DNA of 64,000 nt, from assembly GCA_945878065.1 (NCBI GenBank), contig CAMDXA010000004.1:1-64000 (forward strand). Reading direction: 5' to 3'. Positions within the stretch are counted from its first letter, which is position 1; every line of letters starts with the position of its first letter. The position numbers were made by a program, and so were the translations under genes. The notes under the pieces were generated by a model, which worked only from the letters and a program-made list of their open reading frames with translations, was not told the origin of the DNA and searched no databases. Positions 8,930-17,731 of the stretch are shown piece by piece. The DNA is from Bordetella parapertussis (GTDB taxonomy: Bacteria > Pseudomonadota > Gammaproteobacteria > Burkholderiales > Burkholderiaceae_C).

Positions 8930-9390
8930 TAGCCAAATCCTTGTTGTCGCCAGGCTTCATACACCACCACTGCCACAGCGTTGGACAAATTCAGGCTGCG
9001 CTGCCCGGGCAACATGGGCAGCTTGATCAAACGGTGTGTGCCAAATGTGTCTCGCATGGCGGCCGGCAAACCGCTGGTTTCTGACCCAAAAATCAACCAA
9101 TCATTGGCGGCAAATTGACAGTCATGTACCCGTCGCGTGCCGTGGGTGCTGAGTGCGAAACAGCGCTGCGGGTCAGGCTGCTCGCTTGTTAAAAATTGTT
9201 CCCAATCAAGGTGGCGTTTGACACTGGCGTACTCGTGGTAATCCAAGCCAGCGCGGCGCATTTGCTTGTCTTCCATAGAAAAGCCCAAGGGTTCAATCAA
9301 ATGCAACTTGCATCCGGTGTTGGCTGCCAGACGAATCACATTGCCCGTGTTGGGTGGAATTTCAGGTTGGTACAAAACGATGTTGAACAT
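8920..9390 (-). CDS. trmL: tRNA (cytidine(34)-2'-O)-methyltransferase
   Basis: A 156-residue SPOUT methyltransferase beginning MFNIVLYQPEIPPNTGN (ATG 9390). The frame is open further upstream but that extension is not family-like. Motifs are RLAANTGCKLHLIEPLGF, LIFGSETSGLP and the knot segment LPMLPGQRSLNLSNAVAVV. It methylates the wobble nucleotide of leucine tRNAs in E. coli. Comparison of length and motifs indicates an intact enzyme. It lies 14 bp downstream of comF. Confidence 0.92.
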   Translation of the reverse strand: MFNIVLYQPEIPPNTGNVIRLAANTGCKLHLIEPLGFSMEDKQMRRAGLDYHEYASVKRHLDWEQFLTSEQPDPQRCFALSTHGTRRVHDCQFAANDWLIFGSETSGLPAAMRDTFGTHRLIKLPMLPGQRSLNLSNAVAVVVYEAWRQQGFGYQA

Positions 9391-9404
9391 GGTCGGGGCG
9401 GGAA

Positions 9405-10157
9405 TCAGTCGGTTACTGAGAATGGCCCTGATTGTGCTCTGGCCAGCGTCACACAACTGACCCTTGCCGCACCGGCTTGCAACAAGGCCAGTGCACAGGC
9501 TTGCAAAGTGTTGCCAGTGGTCATGACATCGTCCACCAGCACCAGATGTTTTCCGATCAAGGCGCGAACATGTTGGGGATGAACCGCAAAAGCATGCATC
9601 AAATTGGCTTGCCGCATGTCTCGGCTCAGTCCGGCTTGTGCCGGGGTGTCTCGCACACGCAGCAAACCTTGGGCCATACACCGTTGGGGCGATAAGCGTT
9701 GCGCCAACAACAGCGATTGGTTAAAGCCTCGCTGCCTCAACCGTTCAGCAGACAAAGGCACGGGGATCAGGTGGTCGCTTTGCAGAACCAATTCCTGCAG
9801 ATGACCATTTGCCAGCATGAGCTTGGCAAAAAACCGGGCCAATTCTGGTTGTTCGTGAAACTTATACCCAATGATGAGACTTCGCCAGGGTTCGACATAA
9901 GCCACTGCGCTAGCGCTTGCATGCCATGCTGGCGGTGAGGATAAACAGGCGGCGCAAACCAACTGCGAGCTTTCAAGTGCGCATACCAAGCAGACTTTAT
10001 GGTTTGATTGGTGCTGCAATTCACACGTGTGGCACAGGGTGTCACGACACCATTGCGAACACACATGGCATTGAGTGGGCCAAAAAGCAGCTTGTTTTAG
10101 AGCTGAGTGCATCAAGCGATGAAGCCAAGTTGGGTATGCTTTAGGGTGAAATGTCAT
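9405..10157 (-). CDS. comF: ComF-family phosphoribosyltransferase-like protein
   Basis: This 250-residue protein has an N-terminal zinc-ribbon-like region with several Cys pairs (CHVCSQWC, CHTC, CLVC, CAAC) within residues 30-75. A type I phosphoribosyltransferase domain follows: LIPVPLSAERLRQRGFNQS, and the PRPP loop LVLVDDVMTTGNTL near residue 210. Members are linked to DNA uptake or recombination of transforming DNA, with no defined reaction. It is divergent from the BioC-like gene and followed by trmL. Confidence 0.88.
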   Translation of the reverse strand: MTFHPKAYPTWLHRLMHSALKQAAFWPTQCHVCSQWCRDTLCHTCELQHQSNHKVCLVCALESSQLVCAACLSSPPAWHASASAVAYVEPWRSLIIGYKFHEQPELARFFAKLMLANGHLQELVLQSDHLIPVPLSAERLRQRGFNQSLLLAQRLSPQRCMAQGLLRVRDTPAQAGLSRDMRQANLMHAFAVHPQHVRALIGKHLVLVDDVMTTGNTLQACALALLQAGAARVSCVTLARAQSGPFSVTD

Positions 10158-10185
10158 GTCCCAACTTTAAAAACAACAGGTGTCA

Positions 10186-11106
10186 ATGTCTGTGAGCGAT
10201 TCACCCGAAAAAAGTCAGGGGTTGCCCGCCATGGATGCCCGTGCTGCAGCGTATGTGGCACGCAAAATCAGCCGCAGCGGTGTTCCGTGGCTTCATGACG
10301 AAGTGGCGCGGCGCATGTCGGCGCGTCTGCCTTTGATTCGACACACCACCCGCCATTGGGTCAATTGGGCACCACGGGTGGGCGGCCGTGCGGCACAGGT
10401 CTTGATTCCTCCTTTGTTTGCAAATGCGCGGCAAACTGTTTTGCAAACAGACCCCTTGGATTTGCAATGGGCGATGAGAACACTCGCGCCAAGATGGTGG
10501 CAACGCTTCTTCAACGCCAAAGTGGATTATTCGACTGAGATTGTTCAAGCAGCGGATTTGGTCTGGTGCAATATGCAGCTGCACATGTCCCCAGCGCCAT
10601 TGGCATTGATGCAGTCTTGGAGCCAAGCCCTCAATCAACAAGGCTATGTGATGTTTTCTTGTCTAGGCCCGGACAGCATGCGTGAGTTGCGTACTTTGTT
10701 TGAAGAGAAGGATTGGCCGCCTGCGCACCAAGCCTTTACGGACATGCACGATTGGGGAGACATGTTGCTGCAGGCGGGATTTGCTCAGCCCATCATGGAC
10801 ATGGAGCACATCACATTGACCTATGCGAGCGCCGAAGACTTGTTGCGTGAATTACGCACCTTGGGGCGAAATTTGCACCCCCAGCGATTTGCAGGCTTGC
10901 GAGGCCGGGCTTGGCACAATCAGTTATTGCGTGGTTTGCAAGCAAAACTGTCTTCACCTGTGCACCAAGGACGATTGGCTGTGACGTTTGAGGTCATTTA
11001 TGGCCATGCATTCAAAGCCGCAGCGGTTGCTAAGCGCGACACCCCGGCCGTTGTGAGTTTGGAAGCTATGAAAAAAATGCTGTCCGGTGGCGGAAAAACC
11101 CTTTGA
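10186..11106 (+). CDS. BioC-like methyltransferase domain protein
   Basis: This 306-residue protein resembles the betaproteobacterial BioC group (malonyl-ACP O-methyltransferase, biotin synthesis). It has an opening AAYVARKISRSGVPWLHDEV, then SCLGPDSMRELRTLFE and the DMHDWGDMLLQAGFAQPIMD segment typical of BioC. The N-terminal SAM-binding glycine loop is poorly recognisable: the stretch LDLQWAMRTLAP lacks a clear GxGxG. It is therefore either a divergent BioC or a paralogue that has lost cofactor binding. Start at ATG 10186, with AGG five bases upstream; an in-frame GTG lies at 10180. No other bio genes are nearby. Confidence 0.65.
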   Translation: MSVSDSPEKSQGLPAMDARAAAYVARKISRSGVPWLHDEVARRMSARLPLIRHTTRHWVNWAPRVGGRAAQVLIPPLFANARQTVLQTDPLDLQWAMRTLAPRWWQRFFNAKVDYSTEIVQAADLVWCNMQLHMSPAPLALMQSWSQALNQQGYVMFSCLGPDSMRELRTLFEEKDWPPAHQAFTDMHDWGDMLLQAGFAQPIMDMEHITLTYASAEDLLRELRTLGRNLHPQRFAGLRGRAWHNQLLRGLQAKLSSPVHQGRLAVTFEVIYGHAFKAAAVAKRDTPAVVSLEAMKKMLSGGGKTL

Positions 11107-11248
11107 AAGCCGTGCCTCCCAATCCCTTGGCGCGAAAGGCCTTTTGGGGTCAGCGGTCAGCAAGCTTGGTGTCAGGCGCAAGGCAAAGTTCCATTGCTAC
11201 AATCTTTCAGTTAATCGCATGAATTTTTCCAGCCGAATTTTTAAAAAC

Positions 11249-12412
11249 ATGATGAACCACATTCTCAAAAAACTCGAAACAGTTCTTTTAACTTTGGCGG
11301 TGTTCGGCGCCAATGCCGCATGGGCCGTCAATGATCTTCCAGGCGGCCCGGCCGTCAGGCAATTGAATTTGCACCCGCCTGTGACCAAAATCGCCGAAGA
11401 GCAGGTGTGGTTGCACTGGTTCATGTTGATCATTTGTACAGTGATCTTTTTGGCAGTGTTCGGTGTCATGTTTTATTCCATTTGGAAGCACCGCAAATCT
11501 GTAGGCCATAAGTCTGCAAATTTCCACGAATCGGTCAAGGTTGAAATTGCATGGACGGTGGTTCCTTTCATCATCGTTATTTTGATGGCGCTGCCCGCCA
11601 CCAAGGCGGTGGTTGCCAGCAAAGACACCTCCAATGCTGAATTGACCATCAAGGTCACAGGCTATCAGTGGAAATGGGGATACGACTACATCAAGGGTGA
11701 GGGCGAAGGCATTGGCTTTATCTCCACTTTGGACAATGCGCAACGTGAAATGTCCAACTCCGGCAAGCCCGAACCTACGGATGATTACTTGTTGAAAGTT
11801 GATAACCCATTGGTGGTTCCTGTGGGCAAAAAAATTCGCATCATCACCACGTCTAACGACGTGATCCATTCCTTTGCGGTGAATTCATTTGGTATCAAAC
11901 AAGATGCCATTCCCGGGTTTGTCCGTGACACATGGTTCCGTGCAGAACAAACTGGCGATTTTCGTGGTCAATGCCAAGAACTTTGTGGCAAAGAACACGC
12001 GTACATGCCTATCCATGTCAAAGTTGTCAGTGCTGATGAGTACACCGCATGGGTGGCCGCAGAGACCAAAAAAATGGCTGCCAAGCAGGACGACCCCAGC
12101 AAGGTATGGACCTTGGCTGAGCTCACACAAAAAGGCGAAAAGGTCTATGCCGCCAATTGCGTCGCTTGCCACCAGTCCACTGGCAAAGCCATGGGCACAA
12201 TCAAAGCGCTTGACGGTGCGGCTGTCGTTTTAGACGCCGATGCCAGCAAACAAATCAATGTGCTGCTCAATGGCCAAAACAATGCCATGCCGGCTTGGAA
12301 ACAGCTCAGTGACACTGAGATTGCTGCGGTGATCAGTTTCACCAAAAACAATTGGTCGAACAACACCGGTCAACTGGTCCAGCCTGCCGATGTCCGTGCA
12401 GCCCGTCAATAA
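11249..12412 (+). CDS. coxB: Cytochrome c oxidase subunit II with fused cytochrome c domain
   Basis: A 387-residue subunit II. After a signal peptide ending near AAWA it carries two transmembrane helices and a cupredoxin domain holding the CuA ligands in GQCQELCGKEHAYMPIH. A C-terminal cytochrome c domain has heme motif CVACH near residue 310. Subunit II receives electrons from cytochrome c through CuA. The fused heme domain makes this a caa3-like arrangement. The frame is open from 11087, with ATGs at 11219 and 11249. I chose 11249 because it gives a normal signal peptide. It is the first gene of the oxidase cluster. Confidence 0.92.
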   Translation: MMNHILKKLETVLLTLAVFGANAAWAVNDLPGGPAVRQLNLHPPVTKIAEEQVWLHWFMLIICTVIFLAVFGVMFYSIWKHRKSVGHKSANFHESVKVEIAWTVVPFIIVILMALPATKAVVASKDTSNAELTIKVTGYQWKWGYDYIKGEGEGIGFISTLDNAQREMSNSGKPEPTDDYLLKVDNPLVVPVGKKIRIITTSNDVIHSFAVNSFGIKQDAIPGFVRDTWFRAEQTGDFRGQCQELCGKEHAYMPIHVKVVSADEYTAWVAAETKKMAAKQDDPSKVWTLAELTQKGEKVYAANCVACHQSTGKAMGTIKALDGAAVVLDADASKQINVLLNGQNNAMPAWKQLSDTEIAAVISFTKNNWSNNTGQLVQPADVRAARQ

Positions 12413-12438
12413 AACACACTGAAATCTAAGGAATCTTT

Positions 12439-14070
12439 ATGAGCGCAGTTCTTGATCCCCACGGCCACGGTGCAGCAGACCACGGACATGACCACCACCA
12501 CGGTGCCCCACACGGTTGGAAACGCTGGGTTTATGCGACCAACCACAAAGACATTGGCACACTGTATTTATTGTTCGCATTCTCTATGTTGATCATTGGC
12601 GGCGTGCTGGCTTTGCTGATTCGTGCAGAGTTGTTCCAGCCGGGTTTGCAGTTTGTCAATCCCGAGTTGTTCAACCAATTCACCACCATGCACGGTTTGA
12701 TCATGGTGTTTGGCGCCATCATGCCGGCATTTGTTGGCTTCGCAAACTGGATGATTCCTCTGCAAATCGGCGCGTCTGATATGGCATTTGCGCGAATGAA
12801 CAACTTCAGCTTCTGGTTGATGATTCCCGCCGCAGCCATGCTTGCGGGCTCATTTTTCATGCCTGGCGGTGCACCTGCAGCTGGTTGGACGCTTTACGCT
12901 CCATTGACGTTGCAAATGGGCCCGTCCATGGATGCCGCCATTTTTGCGCTGCATTTATTGGGTGCGAGCTCCATCATGGGCTCCATCAACATCATCGTCA
13001 CTATTTTGAACATGCGCGCTCCCGGCATGACGCTGATGAAAATGCCTATGTTCGTGTGGACTTGGTTGATCACGGCTTATTTGCTGATTGCTGTCATGCC
13101 TGTGCTGGCTGGCGCCATCACCATGACGCTGACAGATCGCCATTTCGGCACCACGTTCTTTAACCCCGCTGGCGGTGGTGACCCCGTCATGTACCAGCAC
13201 ATCTTCTGGTTCTTTGGCCACCCTGAGGTGTACATCATGATTTTGCCGGCCTTCGGCATCATCAGCCAGATCGTCCCGGCTTTTTCTCGCAAGAAATTGT
13301 TCGGCTACGCCTCCATGGTGTATGCCACTTCTTCCATTGCGATTTTGTCTTTCATCGTGTGGGCGCACCACATGTACACCACCGGCATGCCAGTCACCGG
13401 TCAATTGTTCTTCATGTATGCAACGATGTTGATTTCTGTGCCGACCGGCGTGAAAGTGTTCAACTGGATTGCCACCATGTGGAAGGGGTCCATGACCTTT
13501 GAAACCCCTATGCTGTTTGCAGTGGGCTTTATTTTTGTGTTCACCATGGGTGGCTTTACGGGCTTGATTTTGTCCATGGCCCCGATCGATTTGCAGTTGC
13601 AAGACGGCTATTACGTGGTGGCTCACTTCCACTATGTATTGGTGGCGGGTTCTTTGTTCACCATGTTCGCCGGTTACTACTACTGGGCACCGAAGTGGAC
13701 AGGCGTGATGTACAACGAAACACGTGGAAAAATCCACTTCTGGTGGACCCTGATTTCCTTCAACGTCACCTTCTTCCCGATGCACTTCTTGGGTTTGGCC
13801 GGCATGCCGCGTCGTTACGCTGACTACCCCATGCAGTTCGCTGATTTCAATGCCTTGGCTTCAGTCGGTGGTTTTGCTTTCGGTATTGCACAGGTCTACT
13901 TCTTCTTTTTCATTGTATTGCCCACCATGCGCGGCAAAGGTGAGCCAGCCCCCCAGCGTCCTTGGGAAGCTGCCGAAGGTCTGGAGTGGGAAGTTCCATC
14001 ACCTGCACCTTTCCATACCTTCGAAACGCCGCCTAAGCTCAACAAGGATGCAAACCGCATCGTTGCTTGA
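12439..14070 (+). CDS. coxA: Cytochrome c oxidase subunit I
   Basis: A 543-residue, twelve-helix heme-copper oxidase subunit. A His-rich N-terminus is followed by the low-spin heme ligand segment FTTMHGLIMVFGA. The CuB site with the His-Tyr crosslink is in FGHPEVYIMILPAFG, HH pairs in VWAHHMYTTG, and the heme a3/a ligands in VVAHFHYVLV. It reduces oxygen to water while pumping protons at the inner membrane. It begins 26 bp after subunit II behind an AAGGAA ribosome binding site. Confidence 0.97.
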   Translation: MSAVLDPHGHGAADHGHDHHHGAPHGWKRWVYATNHKDIGTLYLLFAFSMLIIGGVLALLIRAELFQPGLQFVNPELFNQFTTMHGLIMVFGAIMPAFVGFANWMIPLQIGASDMAFARMNNFSFWLMIPAAAMLAGSFFMPGGAPAAGWTLYAPLTLQMGPSMDAAIFALHLLGASSIMGSINIIVTILNMRAPGMTLMKMPMFVWTWLITAYLLIAVMPVLAGAITMTLTDRHFGTTFFNPAGGGDPVMYQHIFWFFGHPEVYIMILPAFGIISQIVPAFSRKKLFGYASMVYATSSIAILSFIVWAHHMYTTGMPVTGQLFFMYATMLISVPTGVKVFNWIATMWKGSMTFETPMLFAVGFIFVFTMGGFTGLILSMAPIDLQLQDGYYVVAHFHYVLVAGSLFTMFAGYYYWAPKWTGVMYNETRGKIHFWWTLISFNVTFFPMHFLGLAGMPRRYADYPMQFADFNALASVGGFAFGIAQVYFFFFIVLPTMRGKGEPAPQRPWEAAEGLEWEVPSPAPFHTFETPPKLNKDANRIVA

Positions 14071-14093
14071 AACTGTGTATTGATCTTTGAGCC

Positions 14094-14195
14094 ATGACAC
14101 CAGAACAGAAAAAAAACAACCTGAAATTGGGGCTGATATTGGCCTCAACAGCGGTTGCATTTTTTCTGGGTATCTTGGCAAAATACTTTTTATAA
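14094..14195 (+). CDS. Cytochrome oxidase small assembly protein, 33 aa
   Basis: A 33-codon frame fills the gap between subunit I and ctaG. It begins MTPEQKKNNLKLGLILAS and has one transmembrane helix running to the C-terminus. The position, length and MTPEQ opening match the tiny oxidase-assembly protein annotated between ctaD and ctaG in Burkholderiales. The ATG at 14094 lies 23 bp after the coxA stop, and its own stop is 7 bp before ctaG. It is probably needed for maturation of subunit I, by analogy with other small Cox assembly factors; this is inferred from context. Confidence 0.8.
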   Translation: MTPEQKKNNLKLGLILASTAVAFFLGILAKYFL

Positions 14196-14202
14196 ATCTC
14201 AC

Positions 14203-14826
14203 ATGAAAATGACCTTGGGTCTGCAAACTGACAACCTGCGCATGCTTCTAAAGCTGGCAGTGGTAGCTGTTTTGATGTTTGGCTTTGGCTATGCATTGAT
14301 ACCCATTTACAGAGCCATCTGTGAATTGACAGGCATCAATATCTTGGCGCTGGGAGAAAAAGAGCTGCCTGGTTCAGGCAATGCCCGTCTAGCCGCCGCT
14401 CCCTCCAATTCGCAAATAGACACCAGCAGAACTATCACGGTTGAATTTGATGCAAATTCCCGTGGTCCTTGGCATTTCAAGCCCATGCAAAATTCTGTGC
14501 AAGTGCACCCGGGCGAGCTGACCACGGTGATGTATGAGTTTCAAAACATTCAAGACCGCACCATGTCAGCACAGGCCATACCCAGTTATGCCCCCCGCGA
14601 AGCTGCTGCACATTTCAATAAATTAGAGTGTTTTTGTTTCAATCAGTACACATTGGCGCCGGGTGAGAAAAAACAATGGCCGGTGGCGTTCGTGGTGGAC
14701 CCTAAATTGGGCAAAGGTGTGAACACCATCACCTTGTCTTACACATTTTTTGAAGTGGGAAGCAAAACGCCCTCCGCGCCTGCAAGCACCGTGTCCAGTG
14801 TCAAGTTGAAGGAAGACGGCGTATGA
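14203..14826 (+). CDS. ctaG: Cytochrome c oxidase assembly protein CtaG/Cox11
   Basis: A 207-residue protein with one N-terminal transmembrane helix (GFGYALIPIYRAICELTGIN) and a periplasmic beta domain. The copper-binding Cys pair is in ECFCFNQYTL, preceded by the Cox11 signature SYAPREAAAHFNKL. It delivers copper to the CuB site of subunit I. Starting at ATG 14203 gives the usual family length. Its stop overlaps the start of the DUF2970 gene (ATGA). Confidence 0.95.
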   Translation: MKMTLGLQTDNLRMLLKLAVVAVLMFGFGYALIPIYRAICELTGINILALGEKELPGSGNARLAAAPSNSQIDTSRTITVEFDANSRGPWHFKPMQNSVQVHPGELTTVMYEFQNIQDRTMSAQAIPSYAPREAAAHFNKLECFCFNQYTLAPGEKKQWPVAFVVDPKLGKGVNTITLSYTFFEVGSKTPSAPASTVSSVKLKEDGV

Positions 14827-15053
14827 GTATCGAACAGGCCGATGTCGTTGTCGCCCCCGTTGCTGTCAGGCGTCCTGTGTGGAGCTCCATCGTTGCAGTG
14901 TCTTGGTCTTTCATAGGCATTCGAAAAAACAGTGAATTTCAAGAAGATCTGTCGCACATCACACCTCTGCATGTCTTGGGTGTGGGCTTGTTGGCAGGTT
15001 TGTTATTTGTGATCGGGTTGATTGTTCTGGTCAATCTGGTGGTTGCGAAATAA
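14823..15053 (+). CDS. DUF2970 membrane protein
   Basis: This 76-residue protein has the motif SFIGIRKNSEFQEDLSHITP, followed by one C-terminal transmembrane helix. This is the DUF2970 family, found almost only in betaproteobacterial oxidase clusters. The role is unknown but position implies oxidase assembly or stability. It is coupled to ctaG by an ATGA overlap and precedes coxC by 10 bp. Confidence 0.88.
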   Translation: MSIEQADVVVAPVAVRRPVWSSIVAVSWSFIGIRKNSEFQEDLSHITPLHVLGVGLLAGLLFVIGLIVLVNLVVAK

Positions 15054-15063
15054 AGGAGTCGAG

Positions 15064-15945
15064 ATGAGCAGCACAACACCTGGCGCTACGCCCTATTACT
15101 ATGTACCTGAGCCTTCGCGCCACCCGGCCATGGCTTCATTGGGTTTATTTTTTGTCATATTGGGAGCGAGCCAATGGATCAATGATGTCAGTTGGGGCAA
15201 GTATTCCTTGTTCGCTGGTTTGGCTATCTGGTTATTTGTGTTGTTTCAGTGGTTCAGTGAGGCTGTTCATGAAAGCCAATCGGGTAAGTACGGGCGCAAG
15301 ATTGACCTGTCATTCCGTTGGAGCATGAGCTGGTTTATCTTTTCTGAAGTCATGTTTTTTGGTGCATTCTTCTCTGCTTTGTGGTGGGCGCGGATGCATT
15401 CCGTTCCTGCGCTTGGTAGCAGCGAAAACGCATTGTTATGGCCTGGTTTCAAGGCGGTGTGGCCAAGCGTCATGGCGGGTGTTACTGCATCACCTGCAGG
15501 CATCATCGAACCATTTAAAGTCATGACGCCTTTTTGGTTGCCCACTATCAACACAGCTTTGCTGTTGTCTTCGGGCGTGACGTTGACGATTGCTCACCAT
15601 GCACTGCTGAAAAATGAACGCTCTAAAACTATCCAATTCATGTGGTTGACGGTTTTATTGGGTGTGGTGTTTTTGGTGGTGCAGGGCTATGAATATTTCC
15701 ATGCTTACCAAGATCTCAATCTGAAGTTGACTTCCGGTGTCTACGGGTCGACTTTTTACATGCTGACCGGGTTTCATGGTTTTCACGTATTTGTAGGCAT
15801 GTTGATGTTATTGTTCGTGACCTTGCGTTTGCAAAAGGGCCATTTTTCTGCGGACCACCATTTTGGATTTGAAGGTGCCGCTTGGTATTGGCACTTTGTT
15901 GACGTGGTGTGGCTGGGTTTGTACATCTTGGTCTATTGGCTGTAA
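15064..15945 (+). CDS. coxC: Cytochrome c oxidase subunit III
   Basis: A 293-residue, seven-helix protein beginning MSSTTPGATPYYYVPEPSRH, with an AAAGGAG ribosome binding site eight bases ahead. Conserved blocks include SWFIFSEVMFFGAFFSALWW, TGFHGFHVFVGM and the C-terminal EGAAWYWHFVDVVWLGLYI. Subunit III stabilises the catalytic core and the proton uptake path. A terminator hairpin follows, so it ends the first part of the oxidase cluster. Confidence 0.96.
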   Translation: MSSTTPGATPYYYVPEPSRHPAMASLGLFFVILGASQWINDVSWGKYSLFAGLAIWLFVLFQWFSEAVHESQSGKYGRKIDLSFRWSMSWFIFSEVMFFGAFFSALWWARMHSVPALGSSENALLWPGFKAVWPSVMAGVTASPAGIIEPFKVMTPFWLPTINTALLLSSGVTLTIAHHALLKNERSKTIQFMWLTVLLGVVFLVVQGYEYFHAYQDLNLKLTSGVYGSTFYMLTGFHGFHVFVGMLMLLFVTLRLQKGHFSADHHFGFEGAAWYWHFVDVVWLGLYILVYWL

Positions 15946-15964
15946 GTGCTTCGCCATTCTCAGC

Positions 15965-15990
15965 AAAAAGGCCGCACCAGCGGTCTTTTT
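15965..15990 (+). terminator. Rho-independent terminator after coxC
   Basis: A hairpin with stem AAAAAGGCCGC / GCGGTCTTTTT and loop ACCA, ending in a T run, lies 20 bp after the coxC stop. It divides the catalytic subunit genes from the SURF1-ctaA-ctaB-SCO group. It would also act on the minus strand, after the DUF2909 gene. Confidence 0.85.
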
Positions 15991-16045
15991 CATGTCAACC
16001 TGCGAGGCTTTCAGCGATGCTTGGGTGATCGAATCTTCAGCCGGT

Positions 16046-16270
16046 TCAAACCGCGGTCAACGGAATGCCGGTGGGTCTGATCCAGCCCATTTTCCAGGAG
16101 ATCAGAATGCATAAGAACAGCACCACAGATATGCCGACACGAAAAGCCAGAGCCCGCATCATTCGACTGGATTTGGGTGCATCTTCTGTGTCTCCACGCA
16201 ACATGAATAACAATGCAACAGACAAAGCTGCCAATATGCCTAGGAACGCGACTGCTATGAATATGTTCAT
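16046..16270 (-). CDS. Twin-transmembrane protein (DUF2909)
   Basis: This 74-residue protein has two hydrophobic helices (residues 3-23 and 46-64) separated by a charged loop RGDTEDAPKSSRMMRAL. The sequence matches the DUF2909 twin-transmembrane family that accompanies betaproteobacterial oxidase genes. It is encoded opposite to the cluster and divergent from SURF1, 15 bp away. Function unknown. Confidence 0.82.
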   Translation of the reverse strand: MNIFIAVAFLGILAALSVALLFMLRGDTEDAPKSSRMMRALAFRVGISVVLFLCILISWKMGWIRPTGIPLTAV

Positions 16271-16285
16271 GTACCAGATTATCCT

Positions 16286-17050
16286 GTGAAACTTCCCGAG
16301 TTAATCATCCCCATGGACAAAGGGCGTTCCTTCATAGTGATCTTGGCTGCAATTGCGGGTATCACCGTGACCCTGCGTCTTGGTTGGTGGCAATTGTCTC
16401 GGGCTGAAGAAAAAATCCATTACCAAAATCAATTAGAGGCGCAATTGCAGTTGTCGCCATTGGATGCGGACAGTTTGCTGAAAAGCCCTGAGCAGTGGAC
16501 GCTTGCGCACAGAAGAGTCGAACTCTTTGGCAAGTGGCTCCCAGAGAAAACCGTGTATTTGGATAACCGCAGCCACAAAGGACGGCCAGGGTTTTGGGTC
16601 ATGACGCCGCTGGCATGGTCGCAAGGGCAAGTGGTCTGGGTTCAGCGTGGCTGGGTGGCCAGAGACCCAATAGACGCCACCAAGGCTGCACCAGTTCACA
16701 CGCCGACCCAACCCGTTCGTCTAGAAGGACGTATTTCGCCCGGTTTATCGCAGATGACGGAATTGAAAGCGTTTGCGGCTGTGCCTCCTCAGGTTGGACA
16801 ATTGCTGATACGTTCCAATCTGAACATGCAAAGCATGCAAGCCATGGTGCCGGAGAAGGTCAATGCAGTCGTGGTGCAAACTGGCGCGGATTCAGACGGT
16901 TTATCCCGGGATTGGCCTGCCATATCCAAAACAGCAGACAAAAACAAGGCCTACGCATTTCAATGGTTTGCATTAAGTGGTTTGATTGCTTTTCTTTATA
17001 TTTGGTTTCAATGGATAGGGCCGTTGCGTCATGCAAAAAAACAAAGTTGA
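16286..17050 (+). CDS. SURF1-family oxidase assembly protein
   Basis: A 254-residue protein with two flanking transmembrane helices and the SURF1 signatures LGWWQLSRAEEK and TVYLDNRSHKGRPGFWVMTPL, then the segment VWVQRGWV. SURF1 proteins assist heme a insertion into subunit I. I used the GTG at 16286; ATG 16313 is an alternative and neither has a clear ribosome binding site. It overlaps the next gene by 20 bp. Confidence 0.9.
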   Translation: MKLPELIIPMDKGRSFIVILAAIAGITVTLRLGWWQLSRAEEKIHYQNQLEAQLQLSPLDADSLLKSPEQWTLAHRRVELFGKWLPEKTVYLDNRSHKGRPGFWVMTPLAWSQGQVVWVQRGWVARDPIDATKAAPVHTPTQPVRLEGRISPGLSQMTELKAFAAVPPQVGQLLIRSNLNMQSMQAMVPEKVNAVVVQTGADSDGLSRDWPAISKTADKNKAYAFQWFALSGLIAFLYIWFQWIGPLRHAKKQS

Positions 17051-17726
17051 AGACTCCTCATCGCAAGCGCTTGGCTTGACCATTTACGACTTGCCCGACC
17101 CCCTTGCCGTGGTGCAAGAGGATGCAAAACGCACATGGGGTGGCCGCTGGCGAATGATTTTGGTGTTGTTGGTCTGCGCCGCGCCAGTCATTGCCTCGTA
17201 CATGACTTATTACGTGATACGGCCGCAGACCTTGCGTCACTTTGGTGAATTGATTCAACCTGTGCAAGCCATTCCCGACATCACAGCACTGTCGCTGGAA
17301 GGCAAGTCGGTGAAATTGACCGATTTAAAAGGACAGTGGCTGATCGTCAGCGTTTCCTCGGCCGCATGTGATGCCTTGTGTCAAAGCAATTTGTTGCTAC
17401 AAAGACAAATCCGTGCAACGCTTGGCCGCGAGGCCGATCGCACAGACTGGGTCTGGTTGGTCACCGACAACGCTGAAGTTTCACCTTCGTTACAGGCAGG
17501 GTTGACTGATGCCGTGGTGTTGCGCGTGGCAGCCGATCAATTGGGGCAATGGTTGACGCCACAAACCGGCCATTTGCAGAATGAACATTTGTACTTGGTC
17601 GACCCGCACGGCAATTGGATGATGCGATTCCCGCCGCGTTTGCAAATGGACCAGGCCTCTGGCCTCAAGCGTGATTGGGACCGCTTGTTGCGTGCTTCGG
17701 TATCTTGGGACAAAGCGGGTCGTTGA
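17031..17726 (+). CDS. Membrane-anchored SCO/thioredoxin-like protein
   Basis: This 231-residue protein has one transmembrane helix near residues 46-64 and a periplasmic thioredoxin-like domain. A Cys pair CDALC stands where SCO proteins have CxxxC, and the late LYLVDPHGNWMMRFPP matches the SCO/peroxiredoxin fold. The usual distal copper-ligand His is not obvious. The reading frame overlaps SURF1 by 20 bp and ctaA follows 5 bp later, so it belongs to the oxidase assembly operon. A role in copper or thiol handling for CuA is inferred. Confidence 0.75.
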   Translation: MQKNKVEDSSSQALGLTIYDLPDPLAVVQEDAKRTWGGRWRMILVLLVCAAPVIASYMTYYVIRPQTLRHFGELIQPVQAIPDITALSLEGKSVKLTDLKGQWLIVSVSSAACDALCQSNLLLQRQIRATLGREADRTDWVWLVTDNAEVSPSLQAGLTDAVVLRVAADQLGQWLTPQTGHLQNEHLYLVDPHGNWMMRFPPRLQMDQASGLKRDWDRLLRASVSWDKAGR

Positions 17727-17731
17727 TTCCT

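Noticed and set aside
12955..13785. 276-codon open frame antisense to coxA
   Set aside because: The thoroughly conserved coxA lies opposite; the antisense product is His/Arg/Gln-rich with no recognisable family.
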